A stretch of DNA of 64,000 nt, from positions 4,340,001 through 4,404,000 of the forward strand of contig NZ_CP129613.1 of the NCBI RefSeq assembly GCF_030486405.1. Direction: 5' to 3'. Shown here piece after piece: positions 19,341 through 28,398 of this stretch. This stretch comes from Mycolicibacterium sp. HK-90 (GTDB taxonomy: Bacteria; Actinomycetota; Actinomycetes; Mycobacteriales; Mycobacteriaceae). Under the pieces are notes generated by a model. That model worked only from the letters and a program-made list of their open reading frames with translations, did no database searches and was not told the DNA's origin. The position numbers and the translations under genes were made by a program. Position 1 is the first letter of the stretch. Every line of letters starts with the position of its first letter.

Positions 19341-19907
19341 ATGTCGGTGGTTGTGACTACCGAATGCGGCGACGACCACGTTACGCGGCTGGCTCTGGCC
19401 GCCGGCCGCGGCGATTCGGAGGCACTCGAGCAGTTCATCCGGGCCACTCAGCGCGACGTCTGGCGAACTGTCGCCTATCTCGGTGATGCCGGGTCGGCCG
19501 ACGACCTGACGCAGGAAACTTTCATCCGCGCGATATCCGCGCTTCCCCGGTTCGGTGGCCGCTCGTCCGCGCGGACGTGGTTGCTGTCGATCGCCCGGCG
19601 CGTGGTCGTCGATCAGATCCGCCACAAGCAGAGTCGTCCGCGCACCCAACCCGGCGTCGCCGTCGAGCAGGTGCTGGACAGCTACCGCCCGGTGGGCGGT
19701 TTCGAGAAGATGGTCGAGATCCGTCTGTTGCTGGACGGGCTCGATCCCGACCGGCGCCATGCGCTGCTGCTGACGCAGGTCCTCGGCCTGTCCTATGCCG
19801 AAGCCGCCGAGGTGTGCGGCTGCCCCGTGGGCACCATTCGATCCCGCGTGGCCCGAGCCCGCGAAGACCTGATCGCCGCGGCCGAACGGGATGACCTGAC
19901 GGGCTAG
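19341..19907 (+). CDS. sigC: ECF RNA polymerase sigma factor SigC
   Basis: The 188-aa protein has sigma region 2 ([23 protein letters not shown]) and region 4 ([16 protein letters not shown], then [12 protein letters not shown]). The C-terminus D-D-L-T-G and the sequence throughout match M. tuberculosis SigC as I recall it. ATG 19341 has no clear ribosome binding site; GTG at 19353 gives a start closer to the SigC family. From the literature, SigC in M. tuberculosis drives nrp-cluster and copper genes. Here it lies among them, divergent from ctpB, and its last bases overlap the convergent PepSY gene. Confidence 0.9.
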   Translation: MSVVVTTECGDDHVTRLALAAGRGDSEALEQFIRATQRDVWRTVAYLGDAGSADDLTQETFIRAISALPRFGGRSSARTWLLSIARRVVVDQIRHKQSRPRTQPGVAVEQVLDSYRPVGGFEKMVEIRLLLDGLDPDRRHALLLTQVLGLSYAEAAEVCGCPVGTIRSRVARAREDLIAAAERDDLTG

Positions 19908-21385
19908 ATCGACTGATCCTGCCGGTGGCGTTGCCACCACCCGATCACGGCGTCGACAGCGACGAAGGCGGCCAGTCCGGCGCCCAGCAGCGGAACGAAC
20001 CAACCGACAGCGGCCGCCCCGAACACCACGAGCACCGCCGCGGCAGGTGGCAGGCCGGTGAGCACCCCGCGACGTGGCGCCCTGCCCACCGGGCGTGCGC
20101 CGGTGGTGGGACGGCGCTGCCACCACAGCAGGTAGCCGCGCACGATCACGGTGACCAATGCGGCCGCCAGGGCGAGCAGCAGGAGCTGGCTGGCGAGGCC
20201 GAACAGCAGGCCCATGTGTAACTGGATGCCCCACGCCGAGAGTTTGGCGGCCAGCGGCCAGTCCGCGAACCACGAAGTGTCGGTGATCGTTCCGGACGAC
20301 CCGTCCACGGCCACCGCATTGTTCGACATCACCCAGGGCTGCCGGGTCTGCGCGACGGTGAAGGCGGTGCCGGTGCCGGTGCCGGTCCGGAGGGGAATGC
20401 TCACCTCGACCTTGCCGACCACACCAGCGTCCCGCGCGGCTTGGAGCACACGGTCGATGTCCTCCACCCGTGGCCTGCCCCCGCGGTCGGCGGTGTCGGG
20501 TACCGAGGCGCCGTGATGTCCGTCGTGGCCCGGCATTTCGGCGTCCGGCGGGCCACCGAGTGCGGTCGACACCGACGGCGTCGTCCACGACAGTGCCGTG
20601 CGCAGAGCGGTGATGTTGTCGCCGGCGAACCGCGACCACGTCAGGCCCGTCGCCGACAGGAACAGCAATCCCACCGCGATCCAGATCCCGACCGCGCCAT
20701 GCCAGTTCAGTGTCCGCACCCGTCCCCGAACCGAGCGGTCGGGCACCAGCAGCCGGGCAGTGGTATCGCCGCGGCGCGACATCCGCCGGTATCGGCTCCA
20801 CCACAGGAACACGCCGGCCAACGCGATCAGCCACAGCCACGACGCCGCGAGTTCGCTGTACACGCGGCCGGGTTCACCGAGATGCAGGCTGCGGTGCAAC
20901 TGATCGATCCAGGTGCGCAGTGGTAGCGCACCGCTGCTGCCATACACCGTGAGCTCGCCGGGCGAGGCCCCCGTGACCGGATCGATGAACACGGCGTGAC
21001 GTTCCGACTCCCCCAGTGCCGGATCGTCGAACATCACCCAGGTGGTCTCCCCGGGACTGGTGGCCGGCCGTACCGCGGTCACCGTCAGTTCGGGCCGGGT
21101 GGCCTGGGCGAACCGAACCTGCTGGGACACCGGCAACATGTCCCCGCTGCCGGCCGTTCGCAGGTGGTCGCGATAGACGATCTGTTCGATGGAGGGCGCG
21201 ATCGCGTAGAGCCCGCCACTGATGGCGGCGATCAGCAGGAACGGGCCGACGAAGATGCCGGCGTAGAAGTGCAGGCGCAGAAGGAACGCGCGAAACGGCC
21301 CCGCGGCGCCGGCTTTCGGGGCTGACACCTCCGCGACCGGTGCCGTCGCGCTGTCATCTGTCGCTGTCGACGGGGTCTCGCCCAT
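19904..21385 (-). CDS. PepSY-associated membrane protein, candidate metal-chelate reductase
   Basis: The 493-aa protein has an N-terminal membrane helix (about residues 33-62), an external PepSY-type domain, two to three central helices (around 188-208 and 240-262), a second external domain and three C-terminal helices. Conserved membrane histidines appear in [19 protein letters not shown] and L-H-M-G-L-L-F-G. The second external region contains M-P-G-H-D-G-H-H-G. Some PepSY-TM proteins (FoxB type) reduce siderophore-bound iron; here the substrate could be a copper-lipopeptide, which is inference. It has its own SigC-type promoter motif. Confidence 0.75.
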   Translation of the reverse strand: MGETPSTATDDSATAPVAEVSAPKAGAAGPFRAFLLRLHFYAGIFVGPFLLIAAISGGLYAIAPSIEQIVYRDHLRTAGSGDMLPVSQQVRFAQATRPELTVTAVRPATSPGETTWVMFDDPALGESERHAVFIDPVTGASPGELTVYGSSGALPLRTWIDQLHRSLHLGEPGRVYSELAASWLWLIALAGVFLWWSRYRRMSRRGDTTARLLVPDRSVRGRVRTLNWHGAVGIWIAVGLLFLSATGLTWSRFAGDNITALRTALSWTTPSVSTALGGPPDAEMPGHDGHHGASVPDTADRGGRPRVEDIDRVLQAARDAGVVGKVEVSIPLRTGTGTGTAFTVAQTRQPWVMSNNAVAVDGSSGTITDTSWFADWPLAAKLSAWGIQLHMGLLFGLASQLLLLALAAALVTVIVRGYLLWWQRRPTTGARPVGRAPRRGVLTGLPPAAAVLVVFGAAAVGWFVPLLGAGLAAFVAVDAVIGWWQRHRQDQSI

Positions 21386-21418
21386 GGCTCCTCGGTGATC
21401 GAACGGTCCTCGTAAGAG

Positions 21419-21447
21419 TGGTCGTTCGGATCGCCTCGCCAGTTCCC
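21419..21447 (-). promoter_or_regulatory. SigC-type promoter motif upstream of the PepSY gene
   Basis: On the minus strand GGGAAC (21447-21442), 17 bases, then CGACCA (21424-21419), 33 bases before the start codon. It lies between the orphan HMA gene and the PepSY gene. Confidence 0.72.
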
Positions 21448-21465
21448 GGGCGCACCGGATCGCCG

Positions 21466-21813
21466 TCAGCTCGCGGCGCCGCCCAGATGCCCGAAGCTCG
21501 CCCAGCGAAGGGCCCGGCCCATCGCCGAGGGGCGGTCTCGCAACGACGTCTGCGGCGGCGCGTCGCCGGTGCGCTCTGTCGCGCGGTAGCCGGCCTGCTC
21601 AACCGCGCCACACAAGTCGGAAACACTGATGTCGTGGCGGGCGTCGACGGTGGCGACCTTGGTGGCGATGTCGACGGAGGCGCGCACTCCATCGAACTTG
21701 TTCAGCCTGTTCTCCACCCGTCGCGAGCACGCACCACAGGACATGCCCGTCACGTCGAGCTGAATACGCCTGGAACCTGATGCCTCGTCACTGCGCACGT
21801 CTGCGGATGTCAC
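21466..21813 (-). CDS. Orphan heavy-metal-associated domain protein (CtpB N-terminus-like)
   Basis: The 115-aa protein consists of one HMA domain with G-M-S-C-G-A-C near residue 23 and a 35-residue tail with no membrane segment. The domain and its flanks are strikingly like the N-terminus of CtpB in this window (shared G-V-R-A-S-V, K/R-V-A-T-V, A-G-Y-x-A). Even the ribosome-binding region, GAGTGG followed by a GTG start, is similar. It begins 10 bases after nrp on the same strand and so ends the lipopeptide operon. It is either a relic of a duplicated ATPase or a copper chaperone made from one. Confidence 0.8.
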   Translation of the reverse strand: MTSADVRSDEASGSRRIQLDVTGMSCGACSRRVENRLNKFDGVRASVDIATKVATVDARHDISVSDLCGAVEQAGYRATERTGDAPPQTSLRDRPSAMGRALRWASFGHLGGAAS

Positions 21814-21823
21814 ACGCCACTCC

Positions 21824-24800
21824 TCACTGTCTTGCGGCCTTCTGTCGATTGGTCGGTCCGGATCCGCAATCAGTTCCTGCGGTGCCGATCTTCGCGATCA
21901 GGGACTGGATCGGCGGTGTTGCCGCCACGAGCTCACCGACGGACTCGATATCGAGCGGCAAGGCCGGATACTCGGCCAGGTACTGCGGGTAGGACCGCCC
22001 ACCGAGCTTCACGCCCAGGCTGATCCAGGCGTCGATCACCGACCAACGACGGGGATTGGCCCTCGCCCAGTCGCTTTCGTCGAGCCGCCGTTTCCATTCG
22101 GGTGCGTCGACCGGCTCACGGGCCACCGCACCGAGCAACTCCGGATACGACACCGTCTGCCCGCACAGCACATCGAGCCGGCGTCCCAGACGGTCCGGAC
22201 CACCGAACTCGGGCAATCTTCGAAGAACGCTGGTCGCGGCGGCGCGGCCGGTGGTCACGTTCTCGCTCAACTCGACCGAGGGGTAGGCCTGCAGGGCACG
22301 GCAAGCGTCGACGACCGACATCAGGATGTCGGTCGACCCGGCCATCTGGCCGGGCTCGCCCAGCACTCGGGGCAGACGCACGATCGTGAAGTCGAGTTCC
22401 GCGGGCGACCCGGCCACCTCCAGTTCCGCGAGTGCCTTCGACGCGGCGTACGGGTACGGTGCCTGGCGCGGGTCGAGCACCTGTGGCGCGCGGACATTCG
22501 CGTTGACCACATACGTCGACAAGTGGACCAGGCTGGTACCGGTATCCACGCATGCCTGCACCATTGCCGCAACCAATTCCACATTGGCCGAACGGAGTTC
22601 GCGGTAGGGGACCACCACATTGGTGTTACCGATGCAGTTGACGAGCGTCCCGGCGCCGGTGCCGCGGATCAGCGTCGCCAACTCCCCCGCTCCGAAGCCG
22701 GGCGTCAGCTGTTCGATACTCACACCCGGCGCACCGCGCAGCGCCGCCCAGACGCCAGCCGACGGAACCGAGCGCATGGCGAGCACCACGTCGGGTCGGC
22801 CGACGCCCCGGAGTCCCCCTATCGCCGAGGCGAATCCGGTTCCCAGGATTCCGGAAGCGCCGATCACCAGGATCGGGCCATGGCGGGCCGTCGATCGGCC
22901 GGCGTTCGAGGTGTTGTCGGTGCGACGGGTGATCGCGGCGGCGAAGTCACGGTCGATCTCCGCGGCGGTGCCCGCGTCCATCCACCGGTCGGCCACCGCG
23001 ATGTCACGCACCAGGTTCAGCGCGGTATCGGCACTGATCACATCGAGAATCGAAACCTCGCGACCGAGAAAACTCCGGGTCTCGGGCAGGATCCGGACCA
23101 GATCCAACGAACCGACACCCTCGTGCCACAGCGACGCATCGGGTGTGATCGAACGGCCCAGGAGCCGGCTCCACATTCGGGCGAGACCCGTTGCCTGTTC
23201 GCCGGATCCGGTGTTGACGTGCCCGGCAGGTTCGGGACCGTCCATCGCCCGCAGCCTCGCGGTGTCGAGCTTCCCGTTCGGCGTCCGGGGAATGTCTGGG
23301 ACCGTCGAAACGACGAACGACGGAACGCGTGCCTCCGCCAGCAGGCGCTTGACCCGCGCGGACGCGGCATAGTCCGGCCCTCCGTCACGGGTGCTGAACC
23401 ACACTCCCAAACTGCCGTTCTGACGTCGCACGGCGACATCGACCACATCCGGGTCGGCAGCGATGCGCCGGGTGATCTCGGCGGTGTCGACCCGCTGGCC
23501 CGCGATCTTGACGATGGCGTCCTTGCGCCCGGCGAACACCGGGTATCCGGCGTCGTCGACCGTGATCCGATCGGCCGTCGCAAAAGCCCGCCGCCGCACG
23601 CCGCCGAGTGTGACCGATCCGAAACTCGAATTGTCCACGCCGAGATAGCCGTCGGCCACCATCTCCCCCACCACCACGACCTCCCCGAAGGCGATCGCCA
23701 CGGTGTCCGGCACGAGCGGTCGCCCCAATCGCACCCGCGCGCCCGGTTCGGTCGCCGTGCCGCCGTCGATGAGCGGCAGGTAGGTCACCACCACAGTCGT
23801 TTCGGTCGGACCGTAGCTCGACACCAGTGAGACATGCTGGGCCCCAGCGGTGTCGAGCCATCGGTCGACCGCGCCGGGACGAACGGGTTCGCCGCCGATC
23901 ACGATCTGCCGTAGCCGGGAACCGCGGACCGCAGCGGTCGCCTCACGGTCCTCGCCCCACAGCTGCCATACGGCCGTCGGCAGATCGACGACCGAGGATC
24001 CCGTCATCACCACATCGAGGGTGAGTGCTTGCAGATCACCGGTTTTCACGGCCGTCGAACGGACCAGTGTCGCTCCGCTGAGCGCTGCCCCGAAGACCTC
24101 CTCCACGCTGATATCCGATGTGAGGGGCGCGCATTGGAGGATGGTGTCGCCCGAGTTCCAGCCGTAGGCGCGGACCTGGGCTGCGCAGAACGCCGCCAGC
24201 GCAGCGTGGCCGACCTGTACGAGTTTCGGTTCACCGGTGGACCCTGACGTCGGCATCACGTAGGCGGTTCTGGCGGCGAGAAGAGGATCGCCGGCCACCT
24301 GGCCGATCCGGACGTCCACCAGGCGCCGGGACTCCTCGTCGAGGCCGTCCGAGAGTACTGCCGCCGCGGTGTCGACGATGCGCGCTGAGATGCCAGCACC
24401 GTGGTCGATGATTCGCTCGGCCCGGGGTTGGAGTTCATCGTCGATGTCACAGACGCTGTAGCCGCAGCCGGCCAGGTGGCAGGCGATCATGAGATCGATT
24501 GTTCTGTCGGTGTTGTCGTCGGTGAAAAGCAGCACGTCGCCCGGAACAGCGCCGATCTGGAGCAGCCGAGAGATCCAGGGATCGACGTGGCGCCGGTGTC
24601 GGCGCAATTCACTGATGCAATCGTCACGGTGTAGGAACCACGCGCGCGCCGCGGCATCCTCGGCCGGGGCCCGCAGGACCGACAGGCGGCACCCGTCTTC
24701 GGCGATCCCGAACCAATCGTCGACGATCATCGCGATCGGGGATTCCCACATCGCCGGTATGGCCGTCAGGGCGCTCGCGACGCGGTCGGCCACCTCGGCC

Positions 24801-26008
24801 GTATCTTCCTGCGGCACATCGTCCCTGTTCCAGATGTCGAGGGTGAGGGTGCGACGCCGCTCATCGAGGATCGCCGCCACGGTCATCCCCTCGACCGGCC
24901 CGATCTCGGTGGTCAGCGGTACGTCGGCCAGGAAGGGGCGCAGTTCGGGCGCGCACGGCTCACGCACGAAGTTCAGCGTCAACGCCTCGACGGCGGTGGT
25001 CCGGTGTGTCGCGAGATACATTCGGCGATAGCGCTCTTCGCGCAACCATCGGCGCCGGCCCGCTTTGACGTAGCCTCGATCGACCGTGCGCACGACGTCG
25101 GCCACCGACGCGTAGGCAGGGAACCGGACGGGTTGCGCTATCGAGTTGACCAGGCAGGTCGCGGCGGCGAGCTCGGGTTCGCCGAACCGGTTGTCCACGG
25201 CGTGTACCAGAAGGTTCTCGGTAGCCTGTCTGGCCCGCGCGTCCACGGCGATGGCCGCCGCCGCGACGAGCACGTTGAGGGCGACGCCCTCTCGGTCGGC
25301 CAACCCGAGAATGTCGTCGAAATCCTCGCCGACGATCGCCACGGAGCCGACGCGAATGCCCCTGGCCGCGGCCAGCGCGTGGGGACCGTCTGCATGCCGG
25401 CCCAGCTCCGCATCGTCGCTGAGTTCCCGCTGCACGACCGCGGTGAGCCGGTCGAGCGATTCGTCGATCCGGTTCGCTTCTCGACGGTGCGCCCTGGTCA
25501 CGTCCGCCAAACCCGCACCGATACCGGAGAAATCGGCTGCGGCTCCGTCGCCGAGCGCACGACCGAGGCCGGCCTCCATGATGCCGATCGCCCCGCCGTC
25601 GAGCAGGATGTGGTGCGCGTGCACATCGAGGCCCCGCACCAGTCCGGTGTCGTCTGTGCGCACGTGGTAACGCACCAACGGAGTTTCGAGAATGCCAGAC
25701 CGCCACGCCAGAGCCGGCGCACCATCGCGGTCCACGGACACGATGTCCTCCACACCAAGCCGCGCCACGAGCTCCGGATACCCGCCGGTGTCGGTCGGCA
25801 TCGCCAGAACACACAACTGGATCGGGTTGGCGAGGATCGTCTTCCGCACCGCGGCCAGGAATTCCGTCGCAGGTATCGGGTCGAATCGGTAGCTTCTGCC
25901 GATCAGGTACAGGTCCGGATCAGCGTCCTGGAGCACTCCGTTGTAGATGTTCTGCTGTGAGCGGCTGAGCGGAATACGCCGCGCGTCTGGGTGTTCAGAC
26001 ACGTTCAC
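21824..26008 (-). CDS. nrp: Single-module nonribosomal peptide synthetase with terminal reductase
   Basis: The 1394-aa enzyme has the order C-A-T-R. The condensation motif H-H-I-L-L-D-G is at 132-138. In the adenylation domain I see T-S-G-S-T-G-E-P-K at 587-595, Y-G-P-T-E-T-T near 732 and P-N-G-K-L-D near 910. The carrier serine is near 967 in G-S-L-D-L. The NAD(P)-binding reductase has G-A-S-G-I-L-G at 1050 and Y-A-A-S-K near 1187. M. tuberculosis Nrp is about twice as long with two modules; this protein resembles the one-module Streptomyces ScoA layout. It should load an acylated amino acid and release it by reduction. Its start overlaps the ACP gene by 14 bases. Confidence 0.9.
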   Translation of the reverse strand: MNVSEHPDARRIPLSRSQQNIYNGVLQDADPDLYLIGRSYRFDPIPATEFLAAVRKTILANPIQLCVLAMPTDTGGYPELVARLGVEDIVSVDRDGAPALAWRSGILETPLVRYHVRTDDTGLVRGLDVHAHHILLDGGAIGIMEAGLGRALGDGAAADFSGIGAGLADVTRAHRREANRIDESLDRLTAVVQRELSDDAELGRHADGPHALAAARGIRVGSVAIVGEDFDDILGLADREGVALNVLVAAAAIAVDARARQATENLLVHAVDNRFGEPELAAATCLVNSIAQPVRFPAYASVADVVRTVDRGYVKAGRRRWLREERYRRMYLATHRTTAVEALTLNFVREPCAPELRPFLADVPLTTEIGPVEGMTVAAILDERRRTLTLDIWNRDDVPQEDTAEVADRVASALTAIPAMWESPIAMIVDDWFGIAEDGCRLSVLRAPAEDAAARAWFLHRDDCISELRRHRRHVDPWISRLLQIGAVPGDVLLFTDDNTDRTIDLMIACHLAGCGYSVCDIDDELQPRAERIIDHGAGISARIVDTAAAVLSDGLDEESRRLVDVRIGQVAGDPLLAARTAYVMPTSGSTGEPKLVQVGHAALAAFCAAQVRAYGWNSGDTILQCAPLTSDISVEEVFGAALSGATLVRSTAVKTGDLQALTLDVVMTGSSVVDLPTAVWQLWGEDREATAAVRGSRLRQIVIGGEPVRPGAVDRWLDTAGAQHVSLVSSYGPTETTVVVTYLPLIDGGTATEPGARVRLGRPLVPDTVAIAFGEVVVVGEMVADGYLGVDNSSFGSVTLGGVRRRAFATADRITVDDAGYPVFAGRKDAIVKIAGQRVDTAEITRRIAADPDVVDVAVRRQNGSLGVWFSTRDGGPDYAASARVKRLLAEARVPSFVVSTVPDIPRTPNGKLDTARLRAMDGPEPAGHVNTGSGEQATGLARMWSRLLGRSITPDASLWHEGVGSLDLVRILPETRSFLGREVSILDVISADTALNLVRDIAVADRWMDAGTAAEIDRDFAAAITRRTDNTSNAGRSTARHGPILVIGASGILGTGFASAIGGLRGVGRPDVVLAMRSVPSAGVWAALRGAPGVSIEQLTPGFGAGELATLIRGTGAGTLVNCIGNTNVVVPYRELRSANVELVAAMVQACVDTGTSLVHLSTYVVNANVRAPQVLDPRQAPYPYAASKALAELEVAGSPAELDFTIVRLPRVLGEPGQMAGSTDILMSVVDACRALQAYPSVELSENVTTGRAAATSVLRRLPEFGGPDRLGRRLDVLCGQTVSYPELLGAVAREPVDAPEWKRRLDESDWARANPRRWSVIDAWISLGVKLGGRSYPQYLAEYPALPLDIESVGELVAATPPIQSLIAKIGTAGTDCGSGPTNRQKAARQ

Positions 26009-26240
26009 CCAGCGCCTCCAACTCCCGGACCCAGCCGGCCACCGACAGATCGTCGGCCAACCGTCGCGGGACGTCCGATTCCCGGTCGATGCCGAGGTGC
26101 TTCATCAAGAGGACGAATCGCACCGAGTCGAGCCCGAGGTCCCTCAGGTCGGTGTCGTCGCCGGCCGGCAGATCCGATTCGTCGACGTACAGCACCTCCG
26201 AGAGCGCGGCGAGAATCCGATCCCTCAGGAGCTCAGACAC
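25995..26240 (-). CDS. Acyl carrier protein of the isonitrile lipopeptide pathway (Rv0100-like)
   Basis: The 81-aa protein has the carrier motif D-L-G-L-D-S-V with the phosphopantetheine serine at residue 39, and three predicted helices. It starts with GTG overlapping the fadD10 stop by 8 bases and ends within the nrp start, so translation is coupled on both sides. By analogy with Rv0100 it receives the fatty acyl group from FadD10, carries it during beta-amino acid and isonitrile formation, and hands it to the Nrp condensation domain. Confidence 0.9.
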   Translation of the reverse strand: MSELLRDRILAALSEVLYVDESDLPAGDDTDLRDLGLDSVRFVLLMKHLGIDRESDVPRRLADDLSVAGWVRELEALGERV

Positions 26241-27816
26241 CGGCGGTCACCGTCGCGGCCAGTGAGGTTCGCATGATCTTGCCGGACTGGGTACGCGGAA
26301 TCTGTGGCACGATCACGATTTCCGACGGCCTGGCCATCGGCTCCGATTCTCGGCGAAACCGCGCTGCGATGGCGCGTTTCAGCATCGTGGCCGCCGACCT
26401 GCCCAGGCTGGTCGTCGGGACCACGGCCAGGCCCACCAACGCGCCGAACTCCGGGTCGGGAATCTCATAGCACGCGGCCTCGCCGACCCCGACGACTCCT
26501 TCGGCAATGCGATCGACCTCGTCGGGCGCGATGTTCACGCCGCCGGAGATGATCATCTCCGATGACCTTCCCACGATGTAGAAGAAGCCGTCGTCGCGGC
26601 GGTCGAGAAGGTCCCCGGTGTTGACCCAGCCGTCGACCAGGGTTTCCGCGGTCCGGTCGGCATTGTTCCAATATCCGAGCATGTTGGCCGGCGACTTGAT
26701 CCACAGCGTCCCCGACACACCCGACTCCGCGCCGGAACCGCTCGGCGGTCCGCTGCCGTCCGAATCCAGATGGACCTGCACGCCGGGATAGGGCCGACCG
26801 ACCGCACCGGCTTCGATTCTGGCGATCGACCCCGCCTCGGTCGGCAAACACAGTGCGGTGCAGCCGGTTTCACTCAGACCATATACCTGCGCGGTCCGCA
26901 CGCCGGCGGCCTCCACGAATCGGACGTCAGCGGCGATCGCCCGGGATCCGCCGTACCCGATCATCCGAAGCGTCGGCGGCACCGGGGTGCCGGACGATCG
27001 CAGCTCGGTCACCAGGCGGGTCAGCAGGGTGGGAACCAGGCACGTTGTCGCGACGTCGTTGGCGGTGAGGATGTCGAGGAGCGACGGGGCGAGCTCGCCG
27101 CCGGTGACACACAAGCCACCCTGCATCAGGCAGTTCAGGATCCACCACAACCCACCGATATGCGTGGCGGGCAACGGCGAATACGTCGTTTCGCCGACAA
27201 CCCAGTCCACCCAGGTCAGCTGTTCCCGCTGCAGAATGTCGGCGATGGCGTAGAAGGTCCGGTTGGCCAACAGCACTGCCTTCGGTGTGCCGGTCGTACC
27301 GCTGGTGAAGATCATCGCCAGCGGGTCGTCGCCGCTCAGAGCGAGAGGCTCGGGGATCGGGGCGGAATCCCGCTCGCTCCGCGGGGATCCGGCACGGGCG
27401 GTGATGTCGACGACGAGCGCCGGTATCGACTTCAGCGCCGCCGAGAGTTCAGCCGGGTCGCACCGGCATCCCGGTGCGACCAGGATCGCGGCGGGATCGG
27501 TGATCTCCGCGAAACGCTCGACGGCAGCCGCGGGCAGGCCGCCTTCCACCATGACTGCGATGGCACCCACTCTGGCACAGGCCAGCACCGCCAGGTAGGT
27601 CTCCGGACCATTGTCCGAGATGACGAAGACTCGATCTCCCCGAACGATCGAACGGGACGTGAGAACCCCTGCCAGATGGTCGGCTTCGGCCATGAGGTCG
27701 CCGTACCTGATCGTGCCGCTGCCGTCGCAGCGCCGCAGAGCCACCGCCTCGGGACGCTGCCGCGCCCGCGCGGCGATACGTTCCAGCACCGTGGACGATG
27801 GGTGTGTCATCACCAT
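26233..27816 (-). CDS. fadD10: Fatty acyl-AMP ligase FadD10
   Basis: The 527-aa ANL-superfamily enzyme has I-F-T-S-G-T-T-G-T-P-K near 172, a Y-G-L-S-E-T-G motif near 320, and a C-terminal K near the end in the S-G-K-I-M-R motif. FadD10 activates a fatty acid as acyl-AMP and transfers it to the dedicated carrier protein next door rather than to CoA. ATG 27816, preceded by AGGAGAG, is the best start, with a second ATG 6 bases downstream. It follows fcoT by 21 bases. Confidence 0.88.
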   Translation of the reverse strand: MVMTHPSSTVLERIAARARQRPEAVALRRCDGSGTIRYGDLMAEADHLAGVLTSRSIVRGDRVFVISDNGPETYLAVLACARVGAIAVMVEGGLPAAAVERFAEITDPAAILVAPGCRCDPAELSAALKSIPALVVDITARAGSPRSERDSAPIPEPLALSGDDPLAMIFTSGTTGTPKAVLLANRTFYAIADILQREQLTWVDWVVGETTYSPLPATHIGGLWWILNCLMQGGLCVTGGELAPSLLDILTANDVATTCLVPTLLTRLVTELRSSGTPVPPTLRMIGYGGSRAIAADVRFVEAAGVRTAQVYGLSETGCTALCLPTEAGSIARIEAGAVGRPYPGVQVHLDSDGSGPPSGSGAESGVSGTLWIKSPANMLGYWNNADRTAETLVDGWVNTGDLLDRRDDGFFYIVGRSSEMIISGGVNIAPDEVDRIAEGVVGVGEAACYEIPDPEFGALVGLAVVPTTSLGRSAATMLKRAIAARFRRESEPMARPSEIVIVPQIPRTQSGKIMRTSLAATVTAGV

Positions 27817-27837
27817 TGATCAGCTCTCCTGCGAGTG

Positions 27838-28398
27838 TCAGGGGATGTTGAGTGCCGCTAGCTCGACTTCACCGGATGCGGATCCGCCGTCCTCGTCCCA
27901 GAATTCGACCGTGCACGGGATCTTGAGATAGCGAATCGTTCGATCGACGACCTCGAAGTCCTTGCACAGCAACCGGGCCGAGAACCTCCGGGATTTGATC
28001 GGACGCTTGAAGCGCGACGCCGTGGACTTGATCAACATGCTGGGGAGTTGGTAGTTGAAGTAGTCGTCGATCGACCAGCCCCGGAATTCGGGTATCTGTT
28101 CGTTGAGAATTGCCGGGGCGAATGCGCTGTAAGCCAGCTGGTTGAAACACAGGACCCATTCGGCAGCATTGAAGTGACCGGTGTCGCGAATGTATGCGGG
28201 CTCTTTGATGCTGAAGTTGCCGATGGCGAACACCGAGGTCTCGGTGGCTTCGTACTCCGCATCGAGCAGATAGCGGCACCCTTTGTAGGAATAGGGCTCC
28301 AACACCTTGACCAGCAGATCTTCCGGGATCGGCGCCGTGCGGGCGACGTCGTGATCAGCCTGGGTGGCAGGCAGGGTTTCGGCTGTGGTCATGCTCAT
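27838..28398 (-). CDS. fcoT: FcoT-like hot-dog-fold thioesterase/lyase (Rv0098-like)
   Basis: The 186-aa protein starts M-S-M-T-T-A-E-T-L-P; its ATG overlaps the stop of the oxygenase gene by 4 bases. The length and the segments Y-S-Y-K-G-C-R-Y-L, H-F-N-A-A-E-W-V-L-C-F-N-Q-L and C-K-D-F-E match M. tuberculosis FcoT. First described as a fatty acyl-CoA thioesterase, proteins at this position are now known in isonitrile lipopeptide pathways to add glycine to the enoyl-ACP. A longer open frame upstream overlaps the oxygenase gene and is not used. Confidence 0.88.
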   Translation of the reverse strand: MSMTTAETLPATQADHDVARTAPIPEDLLVKVLEPYSYKGCRYLLDAEYEATETSVFAIGNFSIKEPAYIRDTGHFNAAEWVLCFNQLAYSAFAPAILNEQIPEFRGWSIDDYFNYQLPSMLIKSTASRFKRPIKSRRFSARLLCKDFEVVDRTIRYLKIPCTVEFWDEDGGSASGEVELAALNIP

